DNA from: Actinomycetota bacterium
GTDB taxonomy: Bacteria > Actinomycetota > Acidimicrobiia > Acidimicrobiales > Ilumatobacteraceae
Length of the DNA: 50,844 nt
Direction of reading: 5' to 3'
NCBI GenBank assembly: GCA_009701715.1
Contig: WLJO01000015.1
Span: forward strand, 1 to 50,844
In this document: positions 36,957-45,332 of the stretch, one piece after another
How the letters are laid out: each line of letters starts with the position of its first letter
How positions within the stretch are numbered: the first letter of the stretch is position 1
Notes under the pieces: model-generated
What the model saw: the letters and a program-made list of their open reading frames with translations, nothing else
Databases searched by the model: none
What the model was told of the DNA's origin: nothing
Program-made: the position numbers and the translations under genes

Positions 36957-38245
36957 GTTCCAACCCACTCGTCACCCTTCGTCGACACAAGGATTTCCGT
37001 CGCCTCTGGACCTCGGCCATGGTCTCGGACCTCGGCACCTGGATGCAGGCCGTCACGGTGACGGTGCTCGTGGCCACCAACAGCAAGAGTTCCGGGGCCA
37101 CCGCACTCGTCTTTTCGAGCCTGTTCATCCCGCAAGGGCTGATGTCGCCGATCGGTGGACTGGTCGCCGACCGCTTCGACCGTCGACGGGTCGCCATGAC
37201 CATGCAGTGGGTGCAGGCGGTGCTGGCAGGCGTGCTCGCTCTCACCGTTCACAGCGGTGTCACGTCGGCGTACGCGCTCTCGGCGATCGTCTTCCTCCAG
37301 GGCTGTGCGAGTTCGCTGGGCAACCCCGCGTTCCAGGCGATGATCCCCCTGCTCGTGCCACGCGAGGAATTGCTCGGGGCGCTGTCACTGTCGGGCATGA
37401 CGTGGAACAGCGGCAGGGCTATCGGGCCGATGCTCGCCGCGATCACCACCAGCGTCTGGGGCCCGGCCGCGAGCATCACCGGCAATGCAATCAGTTTCGT
37501 GGTGATGGCCTTCGTGATGATGACGATCCGCAGACCCCTGCACGGCGGTGGGACGGTAAAGATGACCCAGGCATTCGGCGAGATCGGCCGTGCCATCAAG
37601 CTGGCCCAGCGCACACCGGGCACGCGCACGATGATCATCAGCACCGTCTTTGTGCAGCTGTGCTGCGCCATGACGTTCAGCACCATCCCCACCTACGCAG
37701 CCTCCGTCACCGACTGGGAGCGCTTCTGGATGGTGCTCTACGTCTCGATGGGCATCGGCGCGCTCGTCGCAGGGTTCTGTGTGGCGGGGATGACCGCTCT
37801 CATCGGGCGTTCCCGCGTGCTCACGCTCGTGCCCCTCATCTCGTGCTTCGCAATCTTCCTCGCATCACAGGCACACTCCTCGTACCTCGCCGTGATCGCC
37901 ACCATGCTGTTCGGCATGTCCGCGCCGATCTCCTTCATCACGATGGGTGCGGTCGTCCAGCGTGACGCACCCGAACAGTTCCGCGGTCGGGTGCTCTCCA
38001 TCTACTCGGCCCTCGTCGGGCTCGCGTTCGGCGGCTTCTCGATCATCAACGGCTACCTCGCGGACAAGGTGCTCGGGCTGCGTACCACGCTGTGGATGTC
38101 GTCACTCCTCCTCGCGATGTACGTGATAACCGTGCAGTTCCTCTGGCCCTCGTGGAAGCAGATCGTCAACGGTTCGGACTCGCCGCCACGCTGGCGCCCC
38201 GAGGCCCTCGCGGGGCTCCGCGACAGATCCGCCCGGGTGGGCTGA
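36953..38245 (+). CDS. Major facilitator superfamily transporter
   Basis: 430 aa from GTG 36953 (reading VSSNPLVTLRRHKDFRRLW), chosen because the conserved N-terminal RHKDFRRLWTSAMVSDLGTWMQ block begins there; GTG 36941 is an alternative. About 12 membrane helices. The cytoplasmic loop 2 motif GGLVADRFDRRRV is clear, and a second-half FRGRVLSIYSALVGLAFG is typical of the MFS_3/enterobactin-exporter-like group. It is likely a drug or metabolite efflux pump; the substrate is unknown. The stop codon abuts the stop of the convergent gene with no gap. Confidence 0.88.
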   Translation: MSSNPLVTLRRHKDFRRLWTSAMVSDLGTWMQAVTVTVLVATNSKSSGATALVFSSLFIPQGLMSPIGGLVADRFDRRRVAMTMQWVQAVLAGVLALTVHSGVTSAYALSAIVFLQGCASSLGNPAFQAMIPLLVPREELLGALSLSGMTWNSGRAIGPMLAAITTSVWGPAASITGNAISFVVMAFVMMTIRRPLHGGGTVKMTQAFGEIGRAIKLAQRTPGTRTMIISTVFVQLCCAMTFSTIPTYAASVTDWERFWMVLYVSMGIGALVAGFCVAGMTALIGRSRVLTLVPLISCFAIFLASQAHSSYLAVIATMLFGMSAPISFITMGAVVQRDAPEQFRGRVLSIYSALVGLAFGGFSIINGYLADKVLGLRTTLWMSSLLLAMYVITVQFLWPSWKQIVNGSDSPPRWRPEALAGLRDRSARVG

Positions 38246-38914
38246 CTACAGGCCGAGCTGGTTCTTCAGCTCCAGCACCAGCCGGTCGATCGGGAGGGCG
38301 CCGAGAGCCCGGAACCTCACGATTCCGTCGGTCCCCACGATGAGGAAGGCCGGGGTTGCCAGTAAGCCGAGCGCACCGGCAGCGCTTGATGCTGCGTCAT
38401 CGACAAGCACCGGGAACGGCCATTCCTCGCGGACCAACCAGCTCGAGACCGGGTCCGCCGCACTGTCCCGGTCGGGGCCCGTCACCAGGGTGATGACAAT
38501 GAGTTCTTCAGGGGTGAGGTCGGCGTGGTGCCACTGTACGAGCGCCTCCACCTCCGCCTGAACGTCTGGATCCGCCCGGTTGATGGCGACCACGAGGGTC
38601 GGCTTGCCCGGCTTGATCGCGATCGATCGGCTGCCGAACGTCTTGCCGTCGATCCGCGGGACTGACCTGCCCAACGAGTTGTCGGCCGCACCCGCCTCCG
38701 GAGTGGGGAGCGGTTCCCCCGCAATCCGGACGGGCTGCACCTGCACGAGCGTGATGAACTTTGGCTCACCCGACCCACCTGTGGAGACGACGACAACGAC
38801 AGCGATCACGGCGGCGATCACGGTGCCAAGGGCTACGAGGAGGATCCGGCGCTGATTGCTGCCCGAGTTGGGTTCGGGCACACCCGACGGTGGGGACTCG
38901 TGGCTGGTTGTCAT
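38246..38914 (-). CDS. Membrane-anchored thioredoxin-fold protein lacking CxxC
   Basis: 222 aa from ATG 38914 with a clear AGGAG SD 5 nt upstream. A single N-terminal membrane helix (about residues 24-45) follows a polar Pro/Ser-rich start. The extracellular part looks like a TlpA/redoxin domain: SVPRIDGKTF, PTLVVAINRADPDVQAEVEALV, then EEWPFPVLVDDAASSAAGALGLLATPAFLIVGTDGIVRFRALGAL. The cis-Pro segment (TPAF) is kept, but the position of the redox CxxC holds RADPD and the protein has no Cys at all. It cannot be an ordinary disulfide reductase. It may be a chaperone or binding protein. Confidence 0.8.
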   Translation of the reverse strand: MTTSHESPPSGVPEPNSGSNQRRILLVALGTVIAAVIAVVVVVSTGGSGEPKFITLVQVQPVRIAGEPLPTPEAGAADNSLGRSVPRIDGKTFGSRSIAIKPGKPTLVVAINRADPDVQAEVEALVQWHHADLTPEELIVITLVTGPDRDSAADPVSSWLVREEWPFPVLVDDAASSAAGALGLLATPAFLIVGTDGIVRFRALGALPIDRLVLELKNQLGL

Positions 38915-38977
38915 CTGGGCTCCTGACGAACGTGGCCATGCGAGTATGCCCCACGCCCCGTCGACCAGACTGGGCGC

Positions 38978-39454
38978 GTGCCGCGCATGACCGCTCCCGA
39001 CATCGAGGGGTTCCTCGCACAACCTCACGTGGGGGTGCTGGCCACGCTGCGCCGGAGCGGCTTGCCGTACACGGTCCCGGTGTGGTTCGACTGGGACGGC
39101 ACCGCTGCCTGGATCACTGGGACCTACGAGCGTGTCTGGTGCAGACAGCTGTTCACGGACGGGCGGGCGTCGCTGTGCGTCGAGGCGATGTCCCCGGCTG
39201 CCGGACACGTGGGGATGGACGGCACGGTAACCGTGCACGAACTACCGGACTTCGACATTTGGCCCATCTCTGCTCGCCTCGTCGACAAGTACGTCCGGCA
39301 GCCCGCTGGGGATGCCGCGGCCGATGCGTTCCTCGCGAACATGCGCACCGAGCACCGCCTCCTGTTTCGTCTCGAGCCCGCGGTGTTCCGTGCAATCGAC
39401 ATGCGCGTCTACCGGGGCAAGCGGGCCGACCGTGAGTACCAAGCTGGGACGTGA
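38978..39454 (+). CDS. PPOX-class (split-barrel) flavin/F420-binding protein
   Basis: 158 aa from GTG 38978; a second start, ATG 38987, is possible. The split-barrel pattern is visible: VGVLATLRRSGLPYTVPVWFDWDGTAAWITG, then RASLCVEAM and a C-terminal strand region RLEPAVFRAIDMRVYRG. Such proteins bind FMN, haem or F420 and reduce or bind small molecules in the cytoplasm. A CAGACT (one base from TAGACT) lies 6 nt before the GTG. It is divergent from the redoxin-like gene (63 bp) and converges with the HtrA gene. Confidence 0.85.
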   Translation: MPRMTAPDIEGFLAQPHVGVLATLRRSGLPYTVPVWFDWDGTAAWITGTYERVWCRQLFTDGRASLCVEAMSPAAGHVGMDGTVTVHELPDFDIWPISARLVDKYVRQPAGDAAADAFLANMRTEHRLLFRLEPAVFRAIDMRVYRGKRADREYQAGT

Positions 39455-39457
39455 CCC

Positions 39458-39478
39458 ACTGACCGCCGGTCGGTCAGT
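39458..39478. terminator. Bidirectional hairpin between convergent genes
   Basis: Perfect 8-bp inverted repeat, ACTGACCG (39458-39465) and its complement (39471-39478), around a 5-nt CCGGT loop. It lies between the PPOX stop and the HtrA stop, overlapping the latter. There is no U-run on either side, so it would need to act on stem strength or with Rho. Confidence 0.5.
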
Positions 39479-40724
39479 CGTCGCGTGAGCCCATCTGGAC
39501 GTTGAGGTCGATCGACGTACCGTCGCGGAGCACCCGTACCGTGCTGGTGGTGCCGGGCATGATGGTCCGCAACACCTCGCCCAACTGCTCGATTGTCGAG
39601 ATGTCAGTGTTGCCGACCTTCTTGATCATGTCGCCAACCTTGATGCCCGCCTTGCCGGCACCGCTGCCGTCGGTGACCGAGACGATGGTCACGCCGCTCG
39701 GGGTCTGGCTCACGCTCACACCGAGGAACGCCGTCGGCGTTGCCGTCGGGGTCCTGCCGGCCTCGAGGTCCACCAACAGTGGCTTGATGCTGTCGATGGC
39801 GATGGCGAACCCGATGTTCTGGGCGTCGGGGACGCCGGCGGAGTTGATCCCGATGAGGTGGCCACGCGCATCGACGAGCGCGCCGCCCGAGTTACCGTGG
39901 TTGATCGGTGCATCGGTCTGGATCAGGCCGTGGAGCGTGACGGCGTCGGACTCCCGGAGGGAACGGTCGAGCGCCGACACAATGCCACGCGTGATCGTCG
40001 GGCTGTCGCCGAGGTCCAGTGCATTGCCGATCGCGACGACATCGTCGCCAACCCGGAGCCCCGAGGAGTCCCCGAGCGTGATCGGCGTGAGGTTCGTCGT
40101 GTCGGTAAGACGCATGAGCGCAACGTCGAAGTCGGGGGCCTTGCCAAGAACCTTCGCCTCCCGCACGGTGCCGTCGCTCATCTTCAGCGTGAAGACCGCG
40201 CCGTCCACCTCGCGCCCGGACTCGTCCTGCACGGTGACCACATGGGCGTTGGTGAGGACGAGACCGTCACTCGAAATGATGACGCCCGAGCCGGCAGCGA
40301 CCGGCTGGATCGCACCGGAGCTGTCGGTCCTGCTGACCTCAACAGCCACCACGGACGGCCCGACCATGGCGATCAGGTCGTGCAGTTCCAGGCTGGCCGC
40401 CGGATCCTTCGAGAGCGTTGACCCTGCCGGCAGCGTGGTGGCTGGTGCTGTGCTCACGGGCTTGCCGATGCTCGCCAGCGGCACCATCACCGTGCTCGAG
40501 GAGGTGTTGTCGGTGAGCTTGACGGTGCCGAAGGCAACGCCTGCAGAGACGACGGCGCCCACCAACCCGCCAACGACGGCGGCTCGAAGGGTGCGGTTCG
40601 GGGATCGCTGCGCCTTCGGGGCGGGCGTCGGGCGATTCCCGTATGGATTGCCGGGGTTCACACCGGAGGGTGGGGGCAACGGAGAGCCCTGGGCCATCCA
40701 CGGATTGGGACGATCTGGAGTCAT
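39474..40724 (-). CDS. HtrA/DegP-like trypsin-family protease with PDZ domain
   Basis: 416 aa from ATG 40724, chosen because AGGA lies 8 nt upstream; GTG 40748 and ATG 40733 are weaker alternatives. A cytoplasmic Pro/Asn-rich segment precedes one membrane helix (about 47-67). The extracellular protease domain has the triad H161 (TNAHVV), D200 (DFDVALM) and S279 (HGNSGGAL). One PDZ domain spans about 333-412 (FLGVSVS, AGIKVGDMIKKVGN). It should degrade or refold misfolded exported proteins. It is divergent from a two-component system, as pepD is near mprAB in mycobacteria. Confidence 0.93.
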   Translation of the reverse strand: MTPDRPNPWMAQGSPLPPPSGVNPGNPYGNRPTPAPKAQRSPNRTLRAAVVGGLVGAVVSAGVAFGTVKLTDNTSSSTVMVPLASIGKPVSTAPATTLPAGSTLSKDPAASLELHDLIAMVGPSVVAVEVSRTDSSGAIQPVAAGSGVIISSDGLVLTNAHVVTVQDESGREVDGAVFTLKMSDGTVREAKVLGKAPDFDVALMRLTDTTNLTPITLGDSSGLRVGDDVVAIGNALDLGDSPTITRGIVSALDRSLRESDAVTLHGLIQTDAPINHGNSGGALVDARGHLIGINSAGVPDAQNIGFAIAIDSIKPLLVDLEAGRTPTATPTAFLGVSVSQTPSGVTIVSVTDGSGAGKAGIKVGDMIKKVGNTDISTIEQLGEVLRTIMPGTTSTVRVLRDGTSIDLNVQMGSRDD

Positions 40725-40813
40725 GTTTGTCATCCTGTCAGCGGGCACGACGGTTCACTCGTGCAGCAGGTCGTTCCTTGAGGAGATCATGCCGGAGCGA
40801 ACCTGTGGACACG

Positions 40814-40843
40814 CTGAACCTCCCTGAAGGGCTCTTCAGGTTC
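40814..40843 (+). promoter_or_regulatory. Repeat cluster upstream of the response regulator, candidate operator
   Basis: CTGAA occurs at 40814-40818 and again 10 bp later at 40824-40828, and TTCAG follows at 40835-40839. A 6-bp inverted repeat CCTGAA/TTCAGG (40823-40840) and a GAACCT/AGGTTC pair (40816-40843) overlap them. Two direct half-sites one helical turn apart are what OmpR-family regulators usually bind. The position, between the protease and the regulator gene, fits control of both. Confidence 0.4.
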
Positions 40844-40875
40844 GATCAGTCACAATGCGCGACACAATGACGGGC

Positions 40876-41541
40876 ATGCGCATCCTGGTCGTGGAAGACG
40901 ACAAGCGTCTCGCCGCCGCCCTCCGTCGCGGCCTCGAGGCCGAGGGGTTTGCTGTGGACGTGGCCGCCACCGGCACGGATGGCCACTGGATGGCCACCAC
41001 AACGGATCACGACCTCATCCTCCTCGACATCATGCTTCCGGGGATCAATGGGCTCCGCCTGTGCGCGGACCTGCGCGCCCGCGGCATCGCCACCCCCATC
41101 CTCATGCTGACCGCCAAGGACGGAGAACTCGACGAGGCCGAGGCGCTGGATACGGGGGCGGACGACTTCTTGTCCAAGCCCTTCTCGTACACCGTGCTCC
41201 TCGCTCGCGTCCGGGCCCTGCTGCGCCGCTCGACATCGCCGACCGCAACTGTGCTCCGCTCCGGCAACATCGAACTCGACCCGGTTTCCCGTACGTGCAC
41301 CCGTCTCGGCGAGCCGGTCTCACTCACCACGAAAGAACTTTCCGTACTGGAATACCTCCTCCGGCGCGCCGGCGAGGTGGTACCGAAGACCGACATCCTC
41401 GAGCACGTCTGGGATTTCGCCTACGAGGGTGGGCCGAACGTTGTCGAGGTGCACGTGTCCGCACTGCGGCGCAAGCTTGGCGACGGCTCGATCGAGACAA
41501 TCCGCGGCGGCGGCTACCGAATGCTTTCCCGTGCCCAGTAA
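40876..41541 (+). CDS. OmpR-family response regulator
   Basis: 221 aa from ATG 40876 (MRILVVEDD), chosen because it puts the phospho-acceptor at D51 (LILLDIMLPG); ATG 40855 and 40867 are in frame and possible. The receiver has the acidic EDD pair, D51 and the lysine in SKPFSY. The winged-helix DNA-binding domain shows LTTKELSVLEYLLRRAGEVV, VEVHVSALRRKLG and IRGGGYRM. It is cotranscribed with the sensor kinase, whose start lies inside its last codons, and is possibly autoregulated through the CTGAA repeats upstream. Confidence 0.93.
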   Translation: MRILVVEDDKRLAAALRRGLEAEGFAVDVAATGTDGHWMATTTDHDLILLDIMLPGINGLRLCADLRARGIATPILMLTAKDGELDEAEALDTGADDFLSKPFSYTVLLARVRALLRRSTSPTATVLRSGNIELDPVSRTCTRLGEPVSLTTKELSVLEYLLRRAGEVVPKTDILEHVWDFAYEGGPNVVEVHVSALRRKLGDGSIETIRGGGYRMLSRAQ

Positions 41542-42964
41542 CCGCACCGGCTGGTTTCGGCGGCGGTCGATCCGCTTCCGCGTAACCGTCGCTGCGTCTG
41601 CTGCCCTGCTCGTTGCGCTCGTGGTCGGTGCCTTCGCCCTCATTGCCCTGCAGCGCAGGTCGATGGTCGATGAGATCGATCGAAGCCTCCGTGACCGGAT
41701 CGTCGGTCTGATCGACAGCGCCCGGCTGGGCCAACTGACGTCAGCGGTGCCCGTGACAGGCCGCGAGACCGGCATCGTGCAGATCATTGCCGTGGACGGC
41801 ACGGTGCTCGCCTCGACGCCAGGCCTCTCGACTGCCGCCGTGCTCGACCGGGTCCGGCCGAGCACTGGCTCGCCGGCGTATGCGTCGGTGAAGGACCTCA
41901 ATGTCTTCGGCGACGTGAAGGACGACTGGCGGATCGCCGCGCTGGAAGTGGATTCGCGCATCGGCCCGGTCGGCATCTACGCCGCGACGACGCTCGACGG
42001 CGTGAACCACCTGAGCAACCGGCTGACGCTGCTCTTCGCTACCGGCATCCCGCTCCTCGAGGCACTGCTCATCCTCGTGGTGTGGTTCGCGGTCGCCCGC
42101 GCTCTGCGGCCGGTGGAGCTACTGACGACACAGGTGGACCGCGTGGACCCCGAGCACCTCGAGTTCCGGCTCACGCAGGAGCCGACCGGCGACGAGATCG
42201 AGCACCTGACATCCACGATGAACAACCTGCTCGAACGCCTGCACGACGCCCGCGAGCGTGAGCGTCGCTTCGCCGCTGATGCAAGCCACGAACTGCGCAG
42301 TCCGCTGGCCGCAGCACGGCTGGGCCTCGAGGTGGCCGTCGCGCACCCCGATCGAACGGACTGGCAGGAGGTCGCTGCGGACACCCTCGAGGAACTGGGG
42401 CGGCTGGAAGCACTGGCGCGTGACCTGCTGGACCTCACCCGGCTCGACACAGCCAGGACCGAGGCGGCGGCGAGACCCGTCGAGCTGCAACCCTTGGTGC
42501 ACACCGAGCTCGAGCTCCGCCGCCTCCGCAGGCCCGACCTCGGCTACGCAAGCGAACTCTCGACGCTGGCGGTGAACGGCGTTCCCGAGCTGCTGCTCCG
42601 GGCGCTGCGCAACGCTCTGGACAACGCCGAGCGACATGCACGGTCGACGATCTCCGTGTCACTCGTTCGCGATGGCTCCGACGCCCTGCTCACGGTGACC
42701 AACGACGGCCTGTCGATCGATCAGCAGGACCGCGAGCGCGTCTTCCAGCCGTTCGTGCGTCTCGACGAGAGCAGGTCCTCTGACAGCGGGGGAACCGGAC
42801 TCGGGCTCGCAATCGTGGCCGACATCCTCCGCGCCCACCGTGGTACGGCCACGTTCGTTGACCCACCGAATGGCGGGGGGACAGCGCTCGCACTCCGGAT
42901 CCCAACACTGACGCCGAACAACTGGCTCCCTCCCGGACTACCAGCGGTTCCCGGACCCGTCTGA
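41531..42964 (+). CDS. Sensor histidine kinase
   Basis: 477 aa from GTG 41531 (reading VPSNRTGWFRRRSIRF), overlapping the regulator's last 11 bases; a longer frame inside the regulator is rejected. TM1 spans about 17-40, an extracellular sensor of about 120 residues follows, then TM2 about 165-190 and a HAMP domain. The phospho-accepting H253 lies in ADASHELRSPLAA. The ATPase domain has N (NALDNAERHAR), G1 (NDGLSI) and G2 (GGTGLGLAIV) boxes. It probably senses envelope stress, given the divergent HtrA protease, but the signal is unknown. Confidence 0.93.
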   Translation: MPSNRTGWFRRRSIRFRVTVAASAALLVALVVGAFALIALQRRSMVDEIDRSLRDRIVGLIDSARLGQLTSAVPVTGRETGIVQIIAVDGTVLASTPGLSTAAVLDRVRPSTGSPAYASVKDLNVFGDVKDDWRIAALEVDSRIGPVGIYAATTLDGVNHLSNRLTLLFATGIPLLEALLILVVWFAVARALRPVELLTTQVDRVDPEHLEFRLTQEPTGDEIEHLTSTMNNLLERLHDARERERRFAADASHELRSPLAAARLGLEVAVAHPDRTDWQEVAADTLEELGRLEALARDLLDLTRLDTARTEAAARPVELQPLVHTELELRRLRRPDLGYASELSTLAVNGVPELLLRALRNALDNAERHARSTISVSLVRDGSDALLTVTNDGLSIDQQDRERVFQPFVRLDESRSSDSGGTGLGLAIVADILRAHRGTATFVDPPNGGGTALALRIPTLTPNNWLPPGLPAVPGPV

Positions 42965-43024
42965 CCGGGGTGGTGCCGGACCGCCTGCGGTCCCAGCGTG
43001 TCATGCGCCGGACCGGCTCGTGGT

Positions 43025-43030
43025 TAGCGT
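43025..43030 (+). promoter_or_regulatory. -10 TAGCGT for the GDT1-like gene
   Basis: TAGCGT then 9 nt then ATG at 43040, with no SD. The 75-bp gap after the kinase gene suggests separate transcription. Confidence 0.3.
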
Positions 43031-43039
43031 GAGACGCCC

Positions 43040-43621
43040 ATGTCCTCGGTCGTCTCGGCATTCCTGATCAGCTTCGCCTTTATCTTTGTCGCCGAACTCG
43101 GCGACAAGAGCCAGTTGATGGCCCTCACCTTCGCCACGCGGTTCCCGATTCGGGTCGTGCTCGCGGGCATCACCACCGCCACTGCCGTCGTACACGCGGT
43201 GTCGGTGGGCATCGGCGCTGCTGTCGGTGCAGCGCTGCCGACCCGTCCCATCAAGGTGGTCGCTGCCGTGGCGTTCGTGATCTTTGCGCTCTGGACACTG
43301 CGCGGCGACCGATTGACCGACGAGGAACGGGAGCGGGCGCGCGAGGGAAGCCGGAGTGCGTTCTGGGTCGTGACCGTGGTGTTCTTCCTCGCCGAACTCG
43401 GCGACAAGACGATGCTTGCCACCATCACCCTCGCCACCGAGCACGGCATCCTCGGAACGTGGCTCGGCTCCACCGTCGGGATGGTCCTCGCGGACACGCT
43501 CGCGATCGTGGTGGGGCGTCGCCTGGGGGCGCGCCTGCCGGAGCGGGCGATCCGCATCGGCGCGGCACTGCTCTTCTTCGCCTTCGCGCTCTGGATGTTC
43601 GTCGAGGCTGCTTCCGCCTGA
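43040..43621 (+). CDS. GDT1/TMEM165 family cation:proton exchanger
   Basis: 193 aa with six membrane helices in two homologous halves. Each half carries the family motif: ELGDKSQLMALTFATRF in the first helix and ELGDKTMLATITLATEH in the fourth. The central loop is charged (GDRLTDEERERAREG). Members export Mn2+ or Ca2+ in exchange for protons; bacterial relatives include manganese exporters. No Mn riboswitch is visible in the short upstream region. Confidence 0.92.
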   Translation: MSSVVSAFLISFAFIFVAELGDKSQLMALTFATRFPIRVVLAGITTATAVVHAVSVGIGAAVGAALPTRPIKVVAAVAFVIFALWTLRGDRLTDEERERAREGSRSAFWVVTVVFFLAELGDKTMLATITLATEHGILGTWLGSTVGMVLADTLAIVVGRRLGARLPERAIRIGAALLFFAFALWMFVEAASA

Positions 43622-43628
43622 CGGCGGA

Positions 43629-44525
43629 TCAGGTCTCTGTGGTCAGACGGGCGAGCGCCAGCGGGGGTCGCTCGGCGAGGTTGAGCGTCTCGTGCGCACC
43701 GTTCGGGCGCAGGAGCTCGAGTCGGTCACTCGCGAAGGCTGCTGCGGCCGGCGTGCGCGCCAGCACGGTGGCCATCACCTCGGCTGCCTGACGGGACAGG
43801 CTGTGGAGATCTTGGTGACGGTGTAGGCGCGTACCGAGGTCCACCTGTCCGATCGCGGCGGCACCGAGGCTCGCTGCCACGTCGATGAGCATGGCGATCT
43901 CTGCACCCCACCCCTCGACGATCGGGAGCTGCTCGATGTGCTCGCGACGCACTGCGTACTCCCCCGAGAGTGGCTGCTGGAGCCCGGCGAGCTCCGGGAA
44001 AAACAGCGAGATGAGCGGGCGGGCGACGAGCTCGGTGGTTCGCCCACCCCCACCGTTGTCGGTTGGACGCGCGTAGGTGCCCTTCACGAGCGTCATGGTG
44101 TTCTCCAGTAGCAACGGCATCACCAGCCGGGTTACCCACGAGGCCTCGAAGCTGGTGACATCCCCGTCGCACCACACCACGAAGTCCCCAGAACTCGCGG
44201 CAAGCGTGGCCCAGAGCGCATTTCCCTTGCCACTACCCCGCCCGTAGAGGGCGTGCACCTCGTCGATGTGGACCACCCTCGCACCGGCCTGACGGGCCAC
44301 ATGACCCGTGCCGTCCTGCGAGCGGTCGTCGAGCACCACCAGCTCGTCCACGAGCGGGTTCGGGCCGGCGAGGAGCGGAAGCACCTTGCCAACCAGCTCG
44401 CCGATCGTGCCGGCCTCGTTGCGGCAGGGAATGCAGACCGAGACCGTCCGGTTGCCCTTGGCCGCCACGGCACTGCCGAGATCCCAGGCCGAGGTGTCGA
44501 ACGCGCGAACACCGTCCGCCGTCAT
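43629..44525 (-). CDS. gpgS: Glucosyl-3-phosphoglycerate synthase
   Basis: 298 aa GT-A enzyme, GT81-like. Motifs: SVCIPCRNEAGTIGELV at the nucleotide-sugar site, VLDDRSQDGT, the metal-binding WCDGDVTSF and the characteristic QPLSGEYAVRREH and GWGAEIAMLIDVA segments. It makes glucosyl-3-phosphoglycerate from an NDP-glucose and 3-phosphoglycerate, the first step to glucosylglycerate and methylglucose lipopolysaccharide in actinobacteria. It is divergent from a folP2-like gene, the same pairing as in mycobacteria. The two starts are 29 bp apart. Confidence 0.92.
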   Translation of the reverse strand: MTADGVRAFDTSAWDLGSAVAAKGNRTVSVCIPCRNEAGTIGELVGKVLPLLAGPNPLVDELVVLDDRSQDGTGHVARQAGARVVHIDEVHALYGRGSGKGNALWATLAASSGDFVVWCDGDVTSFEASWVTRLVMPLLLENTMTLVKGTYARPTDNGGGGRTTELVARPLISLFFPELAGLQQPLSGEYAVRREHIEQLPIVEGWGAEIAMLIDVAASLGAAAIGQVDLGTRLHRHQDLHSLSRQAAEVMATVLARTPAAAAFASDRLELLRPNGAHETLNLAERPPLALARLTTET

Positions 44526-44540
44526 GGCTGCGCCCGCCTG

Positions 44541-44546
44541 TACGTT
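44541..44546 (+). promoter_or_regulatory. -10 TACGTT for the DHPS-like gene
   Basis: TACGTT then 8 nt then GTG at 44555, with no SD. It overlaps a TACAGG on the opposite strand 11 nt before gpgS, so the 29-bp spacer may hold two overlapping divergent promoters. Confidence 0.35.
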
Positions 44547-44554
44547 GCGGAACC

Positions 44555-45304
44555 GTGCTGATCTACGGAGTGGTGAACGCGTCGCCGGACTCGCTGAACG
44601 CGGACTCGATTGTGATGGGGCCGGACACCGCGCTGGCCCGGGCCCAGATGTTGCTCTCGCAGGGGGCCGACGCCATTGATCTCGGGGGCCAGGGCTCCAC
44701 CGACAACGCGACCGTCGTGCCGTGGCAGACCGAGTGGGAACGTCTTGAACACGTGGTTCCTGCCCTGGCGGCGCTCGGCGTGGGGCTCAGCGTGGACACC
44801 TGGCGGCCCGAGGTGGCCCGCAGGGCACTCGGAGCGGGGGCCACCATGATCAATGCTGCGGACGGCATGCAGACCGACGAGATGTGGCAGGTGGCGGCCG
44901 ACTTCGACTGCCCGATCGTGGTGCCGTTCCTGTCGGGCCCGAACCCGCGCGAGATGGAGCACGTCCGCACGGACCCCGTCGGCACGATTGTCGACTTCTT
45001 CGAGGCACGTCTCGCCGACGCCGACCGCTACGGCCTGCGACACCGGTGCATCATCGACCCCGGCACCGGCTTCGCCCCCAGCAACTGGCCGTGGGAAGAG
45101 CGCTACCTCTACCAGAAGCGTGTGTACAGCAATCTGGACGCGCTCCGCCGATGGGGACTGCCGCTCTACATCGCGCTGCCATGGAAGGACACCCCACAGC
45201 ACTGGGAACTCATGGAGATCGTGTTGCGCCAACAGCCCGAATACGCACGGGTGCATTACCCCGACAGAGTGCGGGCGATGGAGCAGCGTCTCGGCCTGAG
45301 CTGA
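44555..45304 (+). CDS. Dihydropteroate-synthase-like protein (FolP2 type)
   Basis: 249 aa, GTG start. The TIM-barrel of pterin-binding enzymes is recognisable (YGVVNASPDSLN, GADAIDLGGQGSTDN, SVDTWRPEVARRALGAGATMINA, IIDPGTGFAPSNW, ARVHYPDRVRAME). Key positions differ from functional FolP: the GxGFGK lysine is missing and the C-terminal SRVHDV-type motif is altered. In mycobacteria the paralogue beside gpgS (folP2) has no DHPS activity. A role in another pterin- or sugar-related reaction is possible, and the true folP is probably elsewhere, although folB-folK is next door. Confidence 0.82.
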   Translation: MLIYGVVNASPDSLNADSIVMGPDTALARAQMLLSQGADAIDLGGQGSTDNATVVPWQTEWERLEHVVPALAALGVGLSVDTWRPEVARRALGAGATMINAADGMQTDEMWQVAADFDCPIVVPFLSGPNPREMEHVRTDPVGTIVDFFEARLADADRYGLRHRCIIDPGTGFAPSNWPWEERYLYQKRVYSNLDALRRWGLPLYIALPWKDTPQHWELMEIVLRQQPEYARVHYPDRVRAMEQRLGLS

Positions 45305-45332
45305 GCCCACCCGGATCATCCTTGCCACGTGA

